This document shows, in pieces, positions 10,701 to 20,175 of a stretch of 22,278 bases of DNA. The stretch is taken from NCBI GenBank assembly GCA_008931825.1, contig QXVZ01031324.1, positions 2,734 to 25,011 of the forward strand, read 5' to 3'. Position numbers and translations under genes: made by a program. The notes below the pieces were generated by a model. The model saw only the letters and a program-made list of their open reading frames with translations, was not told the DNA's origin and did not search any database. Source of the DNA: Phallusia fumigata (taxonomy: Eukaryota > Chordata > Ascidiacea > Phlebobranchia > Ascidiidae). How positions within the stretch are numbered: position 1 is the first letter of the stretch; every line of letters starts with the position of its first letter.

Positions 10701-11478
10701 CCTCTTTTTTGTCTTTCTAAGGTGAAAAAGCCAAAACTACCAGGCAGGGTAGCAGCTGAGAATAAAACACCAGGGGACATGATAAATAAACTGGGTGAAC
10801 TAGGGGTTGATTTGGCTGGGGAAAAAGAGGTAAGTCATCATTCTGTTTTTTATTAATTTACTTTTGAGTACTTGGAAAACAAAAACAATTTTTTCCACCA
10901 TTTTTGCTGCCTAAACCGGTTGAATGAGTACAAATTGTCAAAAATACATATATCTCCAATTTTAGGGTCATTTCCGGTCAAGAAGCAAGACCAGAAAGTC
11001 ACTAAAGCGTAAGAGAGACGTTTCCATGGATACCAGTGTGTCTCGCACTCGCAGCCAATCAAGAAACAGAGATCAAAGTGGTGTGAGAGATCCCGAGGTA
11101 AAACTAAACCAACATTATTTGTCATCACAGTCTGTGTTGGTTCAGTGGTATTATGTATTAACCATGCTTGAGCTGAGTTGAGTGAACACCCAAATAACAA
11201 CTAAGTGGGAATGATATTCTAGTTTTGATGAATCAAAAACATACGATGACCTTTTCCCTAGTTCTGCTTCTGCCTAGAGTATGGACAATTGCTGATTACC
11301 CTTTTCTAACTGCCTTGTTTTGCAGATGCAACACAAGGCAAGAAAGTTGGCCAAGTTGTCCCAACGAAAGATGATACGAATGGGCAAAGCAGGAGAGTCA
11401 GATCGTCACATAGGAACTGCCAAACCCAAACATTTGAATGCTGGAAAGAGAGGAATTGGAAAAACACAACGGCGCTAG
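7762..11478 (+). CDS. GTPBP4: Nucleolar GTP-binding protein 1 (GTPBP4/NOG1)
   Basis: NOG1 is an OBG/NOG-family GTPase that joins nucleolar pre-60S particles and is needed for their maturation. Exons: 7762–7809, 7875–8045, 8317–8420, 8481–8616, 8684–8785, 8877–8969, 9054–9245, 9518–9638, 9708–9853, 9916–10090, 10241–10407, 10493–10591, 10722–10829, 10966–11097, 11326–11478. They join in frame into 648 residues (human about 634). The N-terminus [16 protein letters not shown] is the family signature. The helical N-terminal domain spans about 1–165. G motifs: P-loop GFPNVGKS at 175–182, G2 region with [16 protein letters not shown] at 221–224, NKTD at 289–292. The NOG1 domain continues through DRNTIEM and [12 protein letters not shown]. 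The C-terminal part contains DIPEIW-like and DYIDP motifs, [14 protein letters not shown], then a lysine/arginine-rich tail suited to rRNA binding and nuclear import. All introns are GT–AG. The exon 6 acceptor (CTTAAG) is weak but fits the frame. Confidence 0.97.
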
Positions 11479-11522
11479 GAATATTGCCTTTGTGTGTTGA
11501 CATACTTAAGAGGGATTGTTGG

Positions 11523-11528
11523 AATAAA
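11523..11528 (+). other. GTPBP4 polyadenylation signal
   Basis: AATAAA occurs 45 bases after the GTPBP4 stop codon. A second AATAAA follows at 11657–11662 and could serve as an alternative site. Confidence 0.65.
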
Positions 11529-11662
11529 CTTGTAATGGTGCGCTGTGTGTGATTTTCACTGTTAACACAAAAAAGGAATGCTAAATTGGTTTTTCACCAA
11601 TATCTGCCGAACATCAGATACTGAGCAAAGATTATGTCAGTTGTAATGTGAGAAACAATAAA

Positions 11663-12598
11663 ACATGAAGGTGAAAACATTTTACTTCTTGAGAATAAAG
11701 AAAAAGGTAACTTTGTCATTCCATATAGGTACGATGTCATTCAAACCCGAAGCTACTCGTTGCTTTTGCCTGGCCAAACCAAACACTTGCACCAATCCTT
11801 GCTAGTTATTAAATTATGCAATGAAAACCTGGTTGCTATTTTTATACCACAGACAGAGTGCTTGTAAAGAAATTTATGAGTAACCTTTATAACTTTTGGC
11901 ACAACTAATATCATTGGTAGGATGTAATTCTGTCACTCTATGGATGTGAGAACTGTTGTGGTGATGCTACCTAAAGTTATTGTTCCACGAGTGCTGCTAA
12001 TAAATGATCATACCCAGTTGCTCAAACGAACATAAAAAAGTCAAATTAAAATTCATTTCTTTGTGACTACAAATAATGCAAAAATGTTAAACATATGGGC
12101 TGTAAAACAACAAACGTGCAACAAAAACTTTCAACACTAGCCATGCATTGTATCAATCATCAATTATTTGACATCCCTATTTTGGCCACATTACCAGGTC
12201 TCTCAGTAGATAGACACAAGTAATTACATTTGTACAAAACATTTTTTGTTCCCTGACCAAATGAGGGTTCTCGGCCTTACGCAAATAGCCTAGTGTGTAA
12301 GAAAATTAGGAAGTTTTTAAGGCAGACTTACAAACTTTTACAGTGGTTATTCTGTACTTAAAATACCGAATTTGCAATTAACAGCTAATTTTTAAGTTTA
12401 AACAATCTGACATGTGTGTGCACAGTGGAAAAAAAGCAAAAAAATCCATACTAAGTGATCTGACAACCAATACTAAAACACCGATAGAGAGATTTTTTTC
12501 TTTTTTTTGCAGAGATTTGTTTAAACCAAATTACTCCTTGTGCTAAGATAGGTTTCTTACTATCAAGGCACCTTCAGTCCTAAGTTTCTTGGTGTATG
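11663..12598. other. Convergent 3' intergenic region of GTPBP4 and the CCDC43-like gene
   Basis: AT-rich sequence with no supported exon. It must contain the 3' end of the minus-strand CCDC43-like transcript, but no canonical AATAAA on that strand was found. No inverted repeat comparable to those elsewhere in the window was seen. Confidence 0.4.
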
Positions 12599-14489
12599 TT
12601 ATCTTGTTTTCTCTTTCTTTTGTGTGCGCTTCTTTTCTTTTTCTTTACGCTCATTCTTTTTGATCTTCTGCAGTTCTCGATCGTGCTATAGTTAGACAAA
12701 TGACATATGAACAAAAGTCTGTTTTGTAATTTGTTTGTCAGATGTGTAGGTCACAAATTCAAATTTCTGAAGTAAAATAGAATATCAGAAGCAATCCAAA
12801 CCAGAAGGGTAGCTTACCATACATAGACAATCTATATACACTATTACCCCATTTAAAAAGAGGATATATTTTCTACATTATTATACATTGGGTCCTATGA
12901 TTGTTTTTTTTCTGGCGGAAATGCATGGGTCCCCATAGATTGTGCGTTTTTCTGGATACATGTCCAGGTCATAGATAAAAACAAAGCAATCAGTGCACCA
13001 CAATGACATGTTCTACAACCCCCCCCCCCTACATCAAGTTTGGACATTGTTTAATAATTTTAACCATTTTCGAGGGCTGGAGGGTAACTACTAGAGCTTC
13101 AGGGTAATACACAGCAATTAATGCACCACCATGGCACGCTAGACAAGATGTCCAAATTTCACCTAATTCCAACATTGTTTAGTAATTTGACCCATTTTAG
13201 GGGGCTCATGAAGCTACTGCAGGGGCTATGGGTCAAACAAAGAAATCAATACACTGCATTTGTATTTTACACAAAGTATAGTGGGGTAACCNACAAAACA
13301 GGCCTTAAGCTAGTAGTAGGTAACCCATTAAACTGTAGGTAAAATTTTATGCGGCAAAAATGGAAATACTGCAATGTGAAGCATAATATTGCATGAAAAG
13401 CATAACAAAACAAAACTTGGAAAAAATAGTTACCAAGCATTCAAAGGCATCCATTTATTGCACTGTTTGGCAAATAGGGCTAAAAAGTAAGGTCTGATCG
13501 GACAACTAAACTTACTTGTTTCCTTCGTTCGAATTTGCTGTTGAGTAGCTTCCACATGAGCGGCTAGAATATCATCAATCCCCTTCTCATTATCTGCACC
13601 ATAAACTATGTTAAAACATCTACAAGTTTATTAACTGGTTATATCTGTTATTTCAAAGTGTTAAGCAGTGAGAAAAACCAGAAAAGCAACATAAAATATC
13701 CCAACTCTATAATAGTCTAACCCAGTGATTCACAACCTTTTTTGTTGCAATCCCCTTTGCTTATTTTAGAACCTTTCATTCCTCTCCTACTAGACAAGCA
13801 GTGGTAAAAAGTAATGTTTAGAACCACTGGTGTATCTCAAAAAATACTATACTTATCAGGAATAACATTAATATGAAATGGAAATTCCTCCCCTTAACCC
13901 ATCAAATTCTTCCCCGGTTGGGAACCACTGGTCTAACCTTTTACATCGATGCTCTCTTTATTACTTGTCTTAGTCCACTTTTGAAGCACTTCTGCAGAAA
14001 TAGTCTCACTATTTTCCTGAAGACGAACATGAAAAAAACAAAAAGTATAGTTTAGTCTGATTGCTTTAAACCAGCTTTCTGGTTGATAGGGCAAAGTAAC
14101 TCTTTAGTGTAGCAGACTTTAAATGCTTATTATTTTTTATGATAACACCAAGCTAAACAAAAGAGGTTAAATCCATTCCTTTCTGTACATAACCTTCAGC
14201 ATTTATCGAACACCATAAGGTGCACACAAACACACAATCAAAATGAAACCTTAAATTTTGTCTAAAAAGAGGATACAACTTAATGGATGAATTACTAATG
14301 TTCAAAAACTGCATGATATACCAGCATGGATCCAAGTACTTCAGCTAAGGCTTGTTGTTTGTTTGAGTCATCATCGTTTTCTTCCAGAATTCCAGTGATG
14401 TAAGAAGCATAAACATCACTGTCAATGTCTAATGATGTGAGTTTGGCACACAGCCATCCTTCGAAATCGTCTATTTCAGTTTCAGCCAT
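12599..14489 (-). CDS. CCDC43: CCDC43-like protein (conserved central part not found)
   Basis: CCDC43 is a small coiled-coil protein of poorly known function. Exon 1 (14489–14322, 56 codons) carries the conserved N-terminus: FEGWLCAKLTSLDIDSDVYA and ITGILEE. Exon 2 (14016–13938) encodes ENSETISAEVLQKWTK and onward. Exon 3 (13593–13516) encodes GIDDILAAHVEATQQQIRTK. The last exon (to stop at 12599) encodes the basic KKNERKEKEKKRTQKKEKTR tail. Exons 1–3 join in frame. Exon 3 ends one base into a codon, whereas the obvious last acceptor (AG ending 12686) needs phase 0. Using the AG ending at 12676 restores frame and gives about 133 residues, against about 224 in human. The central EEEKQRK–QYADV region and the NVEDV–ARK helix are absent, so an exon is probably missing from this sequence or too diverged to see. 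Repeats fill introns 2 and 3. Confidence 0.82.
12839..13335 (+). repeat. Repeat element with 128-bp internal tandem period (copy 2)
   Basis: The leader starts CACTAT at 12839, with GGATATATT at 12862 and CATTGGGTCC near 12889. Tandem units start CACCACAATG at 12996, CACCACCATG at 13124 and CACTGCATTT at 13252, each exactly 128 bases apart. Leader, unit landmarks and period match the copy at 161–1010. This copy has about 97 fewer bases between leader and first unit. It lies in intron 3 of the minus-strand CCDC43-like gene. It contains a run of 11 C at 13019–13029 and an N at 13292, both places where assembly error is likely. Confidence 0.82.
13723..13930. mobile_element. hAT-like MITE, 208 bp, with perfect 8-bp target duplication
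   Basis: The left end is CAGTGATTCACAACC and the reverse complement of the right end is CAGTGGTTCCCAACC, matching at 13 of 15 bases. The octamer GTCTAACC flanks both sides exactly (13715–13722 and 13931–13938). Terminal CAG and an 8-bp duplication of the nTCTAnnn type are established hAT traits. There is no coding capacity. The right-hand duplication overlaps the last exonic base and splice donor of exon 2 of the minus-strand CCDC43-like gene. Confidence 0.85.
13931..13938 (-). promoter_or_regulatory. CCDC43 exon 2 splice donor inside the MITE target duplication
   Basis: On the minus strand this octamer reads GGTTAGAC. The first G is the last base of exon 2 and GT at 13937–13936 is the donor. 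An identical octamer at 13722–13715, beyond the MITE, is the duplicated copy. Using that distal copy would read into TAG immediately after exon 2 (GGT TAG), so the exon-proximal copy is the functional one. Confidence 0.75.
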
Positions 14490-15578
14490 CTGAAAGAGAT
14501 TAAGAGATTATTTTACACTACATATAACATTTGTACTTGATGTAAATCACGTATGTTAGTGTTATCCAAACAGTGTTTACGGCACACGATCATCGAAACG
14601 ACAAAACACGTAGACTAATAATGTCATAATTTCAACCTACGTAATTTCCCCTTAAACATACAACATGTATATTATTTTACCTGATATTCGGACTTCCTTT
14701 CTCACAAAAAATGGTATTATTCCATGCCCAGCTGCAGCTTCTTCCACAAAACCTTAAGCTACAAAATCACGTGTTTCATATCATTAAACCTCCGGTTAAA
14801 CACCACATGGTAGTTTCCCTCCCACTAACCGCCAGATGTCGCTCTTGGCACAGTTTTTGAGACATGTGGCAGGTATAGGAGCTAAAACAAAGTTGTTTAG
14901 TTAAGACGGTGTGAACCACACGCAAAACGCCAAAACATTTGCAAAAGCAAAACCTTATGTTAGTACGGTTCAAGAAACGAATAAACGCGTTTCAACGTTT
15001 GAGTTTGATTATTAACTGTAAACTTTTGCAATGTGCGAAAAAGAGCTAACGTTCTGACATTGTGAATTGCTTGCAATCACCATAAAACCGCAGACAACCA
15101 CAATAGCGCAGTGCTGGCAAAATAATTTCAGAAAACTCAATTGCTACAAAAAGGAAACCACACCCTTTACCATGTTCACCGCATGTTTGCATTTTAAAAC
15201 GATTCGACTGGGTGGTTTGTCGCTAGCGTGTGTTGCGGGAAGGTGGTAAAATATCCTTTCCCGGACGAAGGCCATCGATGTTAAAACTGTGCAAATTTGT
15301 TTGTCACATCAATGGCGGTAATCATAGGTGTTTGTTTTAACTTTCCCTACAATAAAAAGCAAAACAAATGACATCAAAAAACTTATTTGCATTACAGTAA
15401 CAAAAACAGTTATGAATTCGCTCTGCAAACGAAACAGAATCCCAGTTGATTGTATATTCGGTTGTTGAACCTGACTTATAAATTGTAGAACAGTAACAGG
15501 TTTGTGACAATTCAATCACACAGTATGCTGTATCATTTGTTGAGTGGTTTAAGAAAACACACGAGTATATACGTTACT
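14490..15578. promoter_or_regulatory. Upstream region of the CCDC43-like gene
   Basis: Bases 14490–15000 should hold the 5' untranslated region and promoter of the minus-strand CCDC43-like gene. CpG becomes more frequent from about 14,560. Short open frames occur on both strands (for example 15067–15249 and 15309–15519) but overlap each other and show no domain. No repeat or RNA gene was recognised. Confidence 0.35.
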
Positions 15579-15593
15579 CTAGCCCAGGGCTAG
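15579..15593. repeat. Small perfect palindrome
   Basis: CTAGCCC and GGGCTAG flank a single A. This is a 15-nt palindrome with 7-bp arms. It is short enough to be a chance occurrence in a stretch this long; function unknown. Confidence 0.6.
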
Positions 15594-16592
15594 GTTCACA
15601 TAAAGGACAGATTTTTATGCAATAAAGACAATATTGCAACAGCAAAGCCACTCTGGCTGCTCTCCAGTTGGAAACAGAAAGGAAATCGCAAACACCACGG
15701 AATTTTGCTTGTAGTCAGTCCCGAGACACATCAACCATGATGATGTGATTTTTTGCTGAGTGGCATGTTCCGCTGCATGATACACGTTACCAGTGGGGGT
15801 GCACGTCACTAATGCCTCATATCACGGACTCGTGCTGCGCTTTGTGCCATCAGTACCACTCAGTACCGAACAACACGGCACATTTCCTCTCGGGTTTGGC
15901 CCCTGTGTACTGACAGTCACCACCAGTCAGTAATCCTCTGCTGCCTATATTTGGCATTAATCGAGACTGCATAGTTTCCGTAATTAGATATCATGCTGAT
16001 ACCTCTCTTCGCCATGGTGTTGAAAAAATTGGTATCCTAGAATAGTGTGCCACACATGAACCCATTTGACATCAATGCCTGCTAAGAGGCTTCTTTTTTG
16101 GACGCCCTTTGTTTGATCATCAGTAAATAAACGTTGTTTTTCTAACTCTACCCATTTTAAACACGGTTAACTACACAAAAACCGTTCGACAAGGGTATTA
16201 AACCGCAAAAATGTACAAAATTGGTTTCCAACACCCATGAGACCAAAGGTCTGTTGTGGCCAAGTTAAGCGACGCATGTAGGTTCCAAATTAAACAACAT
16301 CCTCAAATTCCGGGAAAAGGAACGTGCCGTTGTCACATGCTTAGCAAAACAACTCTATGCAAAGCACTGTCCGTAATAGGGTTTTTACCAACGCACACTT
16401 CCATGCTTGTTAGCTCACAAGGTCTATGCATATCACATAAATGAGGACATGAACTTAGCACATAACTATCAGAGAGTGATATTACAACCGACACTATTAC
16501 ACACATGTTCTCAACTAGGTGTACACGACAGGGATTTGAGAAGAGTAGCCCAAATAAAAACTTTACTGCCACAGAGCTTGTATGTAGGCCAA
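15594..16592. other. Gene-free, CpG-containing stretch
   Basis: No frame with a recognisable product and no paired splice sites were found. The open frames of 60–115 codons here (such as 16333–16680 on the minus strand) overlap on opposite strands and have no visible domain. Confidence 0.4.
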
Positions 16593-16652
16593 ACATTGTA
16601 ATGCAAACTGATGATGACAACAGCGATTGTTGAAACGTTTGCATTACAATGT
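16593..16652. repeat. 60-nt hairpin: 16-bp perfect arms, 28-nt loop
   Basis: The left arm ACATTGTAATGCAAAC (16593–16608) is the exact reverse complement of GTTTGCATTACAATGT (16637–16652). The 28-nt loop holds a second small stem, CAAC/GTTG. AATAAA on the minus strand (TTTATT at 16654–16659) follows immediately. The loop plus arm (TGATGA...GAAAC) superficially resembles a hammerhead core, but the arms pair with each other, which that fold does not allow. It could be a mobile-element terminus or a structured RNA end. Confidence 0.88.
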
Positions 16653-19611
16653 ATTTATTCGGGTTTTTAAGGTACAACAATAACTTTCACAAGTTTACAA
16701 ACACAATGGTGTGAATGCATTTTCAATTAGGGATCAGATCATTGCGGTTGAGACGATATGTAGCGACTACGAATAACTTCAAATTACAGCAACACAAAAA
16801 GTTTGGTTTCAGTTTATTTTATAATAGTTAGAGACTTGGGCATCACGTAACAGACGGAAAAATCGCACAAATAGAAAATAACAATACCAAACAACATGAT
16901 TAAAAACCATTGCAAAAGGTTGGTTGCAAGCCGTCAATGTGCCGCAACCCAAGTCCGGTCTTTGTGCAGCGCATGAATCAAGACATTATTTTGATGTTTG
17001 CGACAAGAAAACGTACTCAGGTCGTAAAGGCAAGACATCCGCAAGCTTAAGTTTCTCGGTAAGATAAATAGAGGGTAGGAGGAAGGCAAGACCGCAAAAA
17101 TTACGCGCAATACTATCATATACGCACGAGTAGTGTGTGTATCGCAATACAGAGTTAAAAACTTCAGTAAAAGCTAAAAACAACGCGGATTAGAAAACAA
17201 GCTGACTGCGCTAAGGCCTATGGGCGGTATAAAAGACGTAGTTTTTTTGGTAAATAAGGCATCAGGTACAAAACAACGGCAATGTACAACTGCTGGTCCG
17301 TCGTTAAATAGGTGCTACAACGGTAATGTCACTCAGTTTACACCTTTATGACAGCCAACGAAAGTTTGCAATCAAGGCGGTATTGCACTGGGCCTTTGAA
17401 AAAGCTTCACAAAAACGCATTTGCAAAATTTTCGGTCGCATAAAGAGTTTACAAAACTGCAAGACTTCTAGACATCAATTTAGATGCAGATGAGGCTTAA
17501 TTTACATTCAAAGGGCAATTTATGTGTTAAAAGCAACATTATTTCGTGCAAAACTGATACAGTAAAACGATCGCAATTTTACCACTGTTTACTTGTAACC
17601 ACGCACACAACCATATCCCGATTCCAAAGTATACGTCAAACTCGCAGCCAGACAATGTCGCCTATTTACGTTGGAGGTTTGAAAATGCCAGCTGTTTTAC
17701 GAAGTGCCTATTCGGGCTGATTGACCTTCAAATCTGTCAGCAATAGGTGGTGGTGACCCGCAATCCAATCACCCATACCGCCACCGCAAAAACGCAGCGA
17801 TTCGCCGAACATGCTGAATTGCCAAGAGGAGTGTCTGACTGCAATGCACGCGACAAACACGTAAAAGAGAACTACACAGAAACAACATACATTGCACAGC
17901 GCTAGACACAGTTAAGGACACGCGACAAAACTTACTGGGACAATCGGTCTAATCTCTACAGCTCGGCGTGAACTACATTTACTGCATTGGGTCACTATGG
18001 TGAAAATAAATTAAGGATTTTCGAAAATAACGATTGGCAGGCTGCGATGTATGCTTGGTTATCGCAGAATCTGTGATAGATTAGGCTTGATGACAAGAGG
18101 TTTGATTTCAATATTGGACTGTGGAAAAAACGTTTGGCACAACATCAAAATGTGCACAATTCGAAGTGTTGTGTCATAAGCTGACCGGCAAACCAAACAG
18201 CACAAGCTATTGTAAACAAAATTTGCAGCATGGTTTTCAATTGTAACATTTAACGACAAAGCGTTAAGCCTGCCATCGCAACCAACCTTCATAAAGCCGG
18301 CAATTGAGTACCAAGCCATTACTGCGAGTTATACGGTGTGGTGCAGAGAAACTGGCAGGGCCCGGCTATACACCTGTTTAATTGGGCAATTATAATACAT
18401 TACCCTCATAATGCTTGGCGACTGTTTCCGTATGTTTGATGGGTGCGTTTTCAGCGAAATCCCAATTGACGTGAAATAGACGTGAGGCACTGTAGACTGC
18501 CAACGTGTGCCAAATCGAAATCAAGCAGTACTGCAAAAAATTTGCAACAGGTAGGCACAAAATAGGGGTAACACGTCCTTAAATGAGGATTGAATTTACT
18601 TTAGGCGGCGAAGCCTGAGCGCCAACGAACAGAGACCGCATAAAAACACATCTGCAGGCAATCAATAAAAATCAACAGGAGCGGTCTCAGAGCATTTACG
18701 GTGACTCGAAACCAACGCGCTTTGGAAAACAACTGCTGCGGCTGACAGACAAAACCGTAATGCAGCAGACAGGCATACCACATGAGACGCCAATAAACAT
18801 GCGTCCTTGACACATTTGTTTGACAATTGTGTCGCAGGGCCTCTCTGGGGCGTATGACGTCACGTCGTGGGGGTGTGTTTTACAAAGAGACCTTCTGGTG
18901 TGCCATCAAGCTCCAACACAAATAAACACGCTTGGAAGAATGGAAGAAGTCCATTTCAGCGTTGTGCGTCAAGAAAAACAAACAGCGTCGGTTTGAAGAA
19001 GTTGACGGAGGGAAAATCACGCAAGCAGATGCAACAGCCTCGGTCCAAGGGCCGCGCTGATATTATTTCACAGGAAATGATGATGAAGGCACATGCACGC
19101 ACTGAGTTTGTGTGCGCGTGTGTGTGCACCGAGCAACGCATTAAGGCCCAGGAAGTAGACTGGCTTCTATGCATTCTTGTTAACCCACGGCTAACTGGAT
19201 GACAAAGTTATACGCCCAAACTACGTCGCAATACCACACCCAAAGTTACATCATACGCAAGAACGGATTTTGCCTTTGCAGATTGCACTTGTGTTTTAAG
19301 GCAGCGTAAATTTCCAAGCAAAAGTAAATGGTCTAAATCCCGTTACTAGTCGGTGTATACGTTATCACGGGCGAATGACGAGGAACTGCATGCACATCAA
19401 GTATTGCATATAAAAAGACTACAAGGACTGAGCAACGCGACATACGGTACAGTAAACAGGGGGGTCGATAAAAAACAAAGTAGTTTCTTTAGATTACACA
19501 GGGCGTTCGGCACGGGCAGAACCTCAAGTGTTTGTGTAAACCCCCGTATTGCCTCTTCCGCGTTCTTTTGGGTGCAAAGGGTTAAGTACTTTATACCTGT
19601 CTCTGCGAGAG
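16653..19611. other. Long CpG-rich region with no supported gene
   Basis: Nearly 3 kb without a recognisable coding exon, tandem repeat or RNA gene. By eye 18001–18600 has about 23 CpG, against about 7 in 9001–9600. A CRE palindrome TGACGTCA lies at 18855–18862. A 111-codon frame at 18867–19202 has low-complexity basic composition and no domain, so I did not call it. The region is downstream of the minus-strand TNFAIP8-family gene and may include its 3' untranslated region. Minus-strand AATAAA sites occur at 16813–16818 and 16654–16659, but a 2.8-kb tail is only a possibility. Confidence 0.4.
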
Positions 19612-20175
19612 TTATAAGACCCCGTCGTCCAGCAGTTCGTTTAGCCGGACCGCAATCTTCGACAGGGATTCTTTGTAGCCGCCGTTGGGATCAAATAGAA
19701 GCTCCAAAAACTCCGTATCCCCAAGAATGTCAAACACTGAGTTGATCCGTCCCTTGGATTTGTCCGTCAAGTGGCTTTCAATAAGTTGTTGCATGAGGGC
19801 CCTAGCTTCATTAATTTGCTTCGACAAGACGTATTTGTCAAAGGTGAAATCGACTTCGTAAAAGCTTACTATGGTCATAGCAGCCATCTTGGTTTTTTGC
19901 TGCAGTTTATCAGCCAGTTTCGCTTCATCAGCGCTAAAACGATCATTTTTCTCCAACACAGCGATCTTGATCATGACCTTAATGATGTTTTGGAGCATCT
20001 TTTCTGCATCTTTTTTGTTTCCTGTCTGCTGTCTTCTCACTTTGTAGAACTCGTCCAAAATTTCATATGTTTTCTCATCAATTAGCTTTTTGGTAAGACT
20101 TTTCGATGCCATCTTACCTAAAATCTTTTTTTGTGCTTTCAATCCAAAATCTTTTGATTTCACCTCATCCCCCAT
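19612..20175 (-). CDS. TNFAIP8L: TNFAIP8 (TIPE) family protein
   Basis: TIPE proteins are cytosolic all-helical proteins with a hydrophobic central cavity. They bind and shuttle phosphoinositides and act in inflammation, cell survival and migration. The 187 residues are close to the family length (human TIPE2 184). Family landmarks in order: LKAQKKILGKMASKSLTKKL (12–31), LIDEKTYEILDEFYK (31–45), EKMLQNIIKVMIKI (58–71), MTIVSFYEVDFTFDKYVL (100–117), HLTDKSKGRINSVF (135–148) and the terminal LNELLDDGVL, which matches the family's usual L-D-E/D-G-x-L ending. The coding region is one exon, as it largely is in vertebrate TNFAIP8L genes. The ATG at 20175 gives the expected N-terminus. Which vertebrate paralogue it corresponds to cannot be told; it probably predates their duplication. 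Confidence 0.94.
   Translation of the reverse strand: MGDEVKSKDFGLKAQKKILGKMASKSLTKKLIDEKTYEILDEFYKVRRQQTGNKKDAEKMLQNIIKVMIKIAVLEKNDRFSADEAKLADKLQQKTKMAAMTIVSFYEVDFTFDKYVLSKQINEARALMQQLIESHLTDKSKGRINSVFDILGDTEFLELLFDPNGGYKESLSKIAVRLNELLDDGVL

Noticed and set aside
8100-11325. Intronic snoRNA genes in GTPBP4
   Set aside because: Short TGATGA-like strings occur (for example near 9675 and 9500), but no paired C/D boxes with terminal stem or H/ACA structure could be assembled.
16600-16640. Possible hammerhead ribozyme (CTGATGA ... GAAAC)
   Set aside because: The flanks of the two core boxes pair with each other, whereas in a hammerhead they belong to different stems. Stem II would be shifted by several bases and no cleavage-site strand is present.
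18867-19202. 111-codon plus-strand open frame
   Set aside because: Low-complexity basic composition, a GTGTGCGCGTGTG run giving a cysteine/valine repeat, no domain, and another open frame on the opposite strand over the same bases.
19353-19745. 130-codon plus-strand open frame
   Set aside because: It overlaps the end of the TIPE coding region on the opposite strand and is best explained as its shadow.
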